DNA from: JAWXCH01 sp034440595
GTDB taxonomy: Bacteria; Planctomycetota; Planctomycetia; Pirellulales; JALHPA01
Assembly (NCBI GenBank): GCA_034440595.1
Contig: JAWXCH010000411.1
Span: 1-17,827 of the forward strand
DNA length: 17,827 nucleotides
Direction of reading: 5' to 3'
This document shows, in pieces, positions 16,050-17,827 of the stretch. A program made the position numbers and the translations under genes. The notes under the pieces are model-generated. The model saw only the letters and a program-made list of their open reading frames with translations, was not told the origin of the DNA and ran no database searches. How positions within the stretch are numbered: the first letter of the stretch is position 1; every line of letters starts with the position of its first letter.

Positions 16050-17350
16050 GGCAGTGCCTCCTCCTGCCGCCGCGAATCATTTGCAACCACGACCTGCGTC
16101 TGATTATTGCTTTGCGACGCATCACTCCGCGCTGTAATCGTTACACTTTGCTGTGAATTCTGACCGGAATTCTCAATCAGCCGGCCACCGCCACCCTGCC
16201 ATGTCTCCTGAACATTCGCCAGCGGTACTTGCGATCGGAAAAATAATCCGCCTGGAAAGTTGTACTTCCAAATAACTGCCCCTAGAAACATCACCGCCGC
16301 AATTGGCGTGCAGTACTTCAAACAGGTTTTCATCACCTGATCAATGCGCAATCGAGGCAACGTCCAGCGCACCCAGATCATAAACGTCACACCAAACACA
16401 CCCTTCCCCAGCACGTTCAACATGCCCAGCAAGTTGGACAGATAACCAGTAAATGTGACCGGATCGGTGCCGCTTTCGTACGACCAACCAACCCAGTCGG
16501 TGATCGGGATAGGGCCGTTCCATCCACCAAAGAACAGGATTGCGGCCAGGACGCTGACCAGCAGCATCGATCCATATTCGGCCATAAAGAAAAAGCTCCA
16601 GCGCAGGCCAGAGTATTCGGTATGAAAACCGGCCACCAGTTCGCTCTCGGCCTCGGCCAAGTCAAACGGCGCGCGATTCACACTGGCCAAGGCACAGGTG
16701 AAGTAAACCCAAAACGTGATGAACGTGAACGGGTCATGAAAAATCAGCCAATTGGTGAACCAGCCCCGTTGCATTTCGGCAATCGTGGTCAGGTCCATCG
16801 TGCCGCAGATCAAGACCGGCACGACCACGCACATGCCCAGTGGCACTTCATAACTGACCACCTGGGCCGCTTCACGCATGGCCCCAAATAGCGACCACTT
16901 GGATGCCGACGCATAACCGGCCAGAATCACGCCAAAGATCTCTAGCCCCAATACGGCAATCACAAAAAACACGCCAATGTTCAGCGACTGAGCCACCCAG
17001 CCAAATGCAAAAGGGAGCGAAATCAACGCCGTAAATGACGCGCAAAAACTGACATACGGGGCGATCTTGAACAACAGCCGATCCGCACCACCGGGGGTCA
17101 GATCTTCTTTGGCAATCAGCTTGATACCGTCGGCCAAGGTCTGCAACCAGCCGAACTTGCCACCGACGCGTGTCGGGCCAAGACGATCCTGGATTCGACC
17201 GGCAACTTTCCGCTCCAGCCAAATAAAGAACAGCGCTCCGACAGCAACCAACTGCAACAGCAGAGCAGCATGCACCAGCCCGGCCAGCAAATAGGCTAGC
17301 CAAGGGTACGAACCGAACAAACCGACATTGTTGATCAGATAATCGGCCAC
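16046..17350 (-). CDS. nuoH: NADH-quinone oxidoreductase subunit H
   Basis: 434 residues; the membrane subunit at the junction of the two arms, forming much of the quinone site. Signatures: FFIWLERKVAGRIQDRLGPT then RVGG (41-64), NRAPFDLAEAESELVAGFHT (225-244) followed by EYSG, and WVRWTLPRLRIDQVMK (326-341). Eight or so membrane helices are visible. NuoH is usually about 325-430 residues; here the last 60 or so (371-434) form a polar Gln/Asn/Ser-rich tail with no membrane segment. The start is GTG at 17350, with a TAG in another frame just before it. It is the first visible gene of the operon, and no convincing promoter was found immediately upstream. Confidence 0.96.
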   Translation of the reverse strand: MADYLINNVGLFGSYPWLAYLLAGLVHAALLLQLVAVGALFFIWLERKVAGRIQDRLGPTRVGGKFGWLQTLADGIKLIAKEDLTPGGADRLLFKIAPYVSFCASFTALISLPFAFGWVAQSLNIGVFFVIAVLGLEIFGVILAGYASASKWSLFGAMREAAQVVSYEVPLGMCVVVPVLICGTMDLTTIAEMQRGWFTNWLIFHDPFTFITFWVYFTCALASVNRAPFDLAEAESELVAGFHTEYSGLRWSFFFMAEYGSMLLVSVLAAILFFGGWNGPIPITDWVGWSYESGTDPVTFTGYLSNLLGMLNVLGKGVFGVTFMIWVRWTLPRLRIDQVMKTCLKYCTPIAAVMFLGAVIWKYNFPGGLFFRSQVPLANVQETWQGGGGRLIENSGQNSQQSVTITARSDASQSNNQTQVVVANDSRRQEEALP

Positions 17351-17827
17351 TACGCGCAGTCTTTCCGGAACAATTCCATCGATTCCCCCGCCTTGGAAAT
17401 CTCCCTAAGGATTCTCCACGACGAACTTTCCAGCAACGAACAGCTTAGCTGCCAGCAACCAGTCTCACATTTGCTCTGTCACTGCCAATCGAACGCAAGC
17501 AACTGCCCTCGGTTTAACCGCGATCCCCTTCGCGATACAATGCAGTAAGCTGCTTCACGCTAACAGTAAACTGCTGCTCAAACGCAACTTCTGAACATGG
17601 TTGTGAAATATCGCACAAACTCAAGCTGCCTTACAAGGCCTTGGCTTGGTCGAATGCAGAAAATTGCTGAGATTTATTCGAAGTTGCGACAAGTTGTAGC
17701 GACGACAGCTCCGCCAGCGCGCAGGAGCGAACGACCGTCGATACGGACTTCAAATACACTGAAGAAAACTTCAGCAGCGCAGTATCAGCAGCGATTAACG
17801 TCGGCCGCGTCCGCCGCCGCCATATCC
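17351..17827. other. 477-base region upstream of nuoH with no confident gene
   Basis: No recognisable gene. A plus-strand frame is open from an ATG at 17597 to the right edge (77 codons, basic and Ser/Ala/Thr-rich), and a minus-strand frame is open from the right edge to a TAA at 17631. Neither shows a familiar motif, third-position bias or a good ribosome site. A small hairpin, CTGAAG-AAAA-CTTCAG (17759-17774), and two TCAGCAGCG copies (17771-17779 and 17785-17793) lie near the edge. The nuo promoter should be here, but I found no -35/-10 pair good enough to report. Confidence 0.5.
17430..17459. repeat. Palindrome between two direct repeats upstream of nuoH
   Basis: CCAGCAAC occurs at 17430-17437 and again at 17452-17459. 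Between them is the palindrome CAGCTTAGCTG (17441-17451; five-base arms around one T). The symmetry and position, about 80-110 bases before the nuoH start, would suit a regulator binding site, but no known operator is recognised. Confidence 0.4.

Noticed and set aside
17597..17827. Plus-strand frame open to the right edge, possible divergent gene
   Set aside because: There is no familiar motif, codon bias or ribosome site, and the other strand is also partly open; it is left as an uncertain region.

Overview
The window is 17.8 kb of chromosomal DNA from a Planctomycetota-like bacterium, most plausibly of the Pirellulales. I infer this from the style of the proteins, not from a database match: a zinc-ribbon-fused MoxR, DUF4350 and DUF4129 membrane proteins in one operon, respiratory subunits with long low-complexity insertions, frequent GTG/TTG starts, and few recognisable Shine-Dalgarno sequences. 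Every confidently identified gene lies on the minus strand, so transcription runs from right to left.

Right half (about 17350 down to 8869): six genes for the membrane arm of respiratory complex I (NADH:quinone oxidoreductase) in the order nuoH, nuoJ, nuoK, nuoL, nuoM, nuoN. nuoI, normally between nuoH and nuoJ, is absent: the nuoH stop and nuoJ start overlap. No NADH-oxidising or Fe-S peripheral-arm gene is in the window. All three antiporter-like subunits keep their key charged residues but are longer than usual. NuoL has a His-rich loop, NuoN an Ala/Val/Thr-rich insertion, NuoM an enlarged loop and a C-terminal tail, and NuoH a polar C-terminal tail. The 477 bases upstream of nuoH hold no convincing gene, but do hold a palindrome between two direct repeats.

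Middle (8845 to 7532): a small helical protein of unknown function starts 23 bases after nuoN, followed by a TatD-family metal-dependent hydrolase.

Left half (7385 to the left edge): a compact, partly overlapping seven-gene cluster runs RDD protein, SpoIIM-family membrane protein, polytopic membrane protein, DUF4129 protein, DUF4350 protein, MoxR AAA+ ATPase, and DUF58 protein (cut by the left edge). A plausible sigma-70-type promoter lies 35-63 bases upstream of the RDD gene. MoxR plus DUF58 is a widespread pairing. The likely picture is a MoxR chaperone-like ATPase working with the von Willebrand-like DUF58 protein and a membrane/envelope complex made by the other five. The substrate is unknown. 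A REP-like inverted repeat sits between moxR and the DUF58 gene.

The best candidate for something under-described is the MoxR/DUF58/SpoIIM/RDD membrane cluster, together with the unusual insertions in complex I and the missing nuoI.
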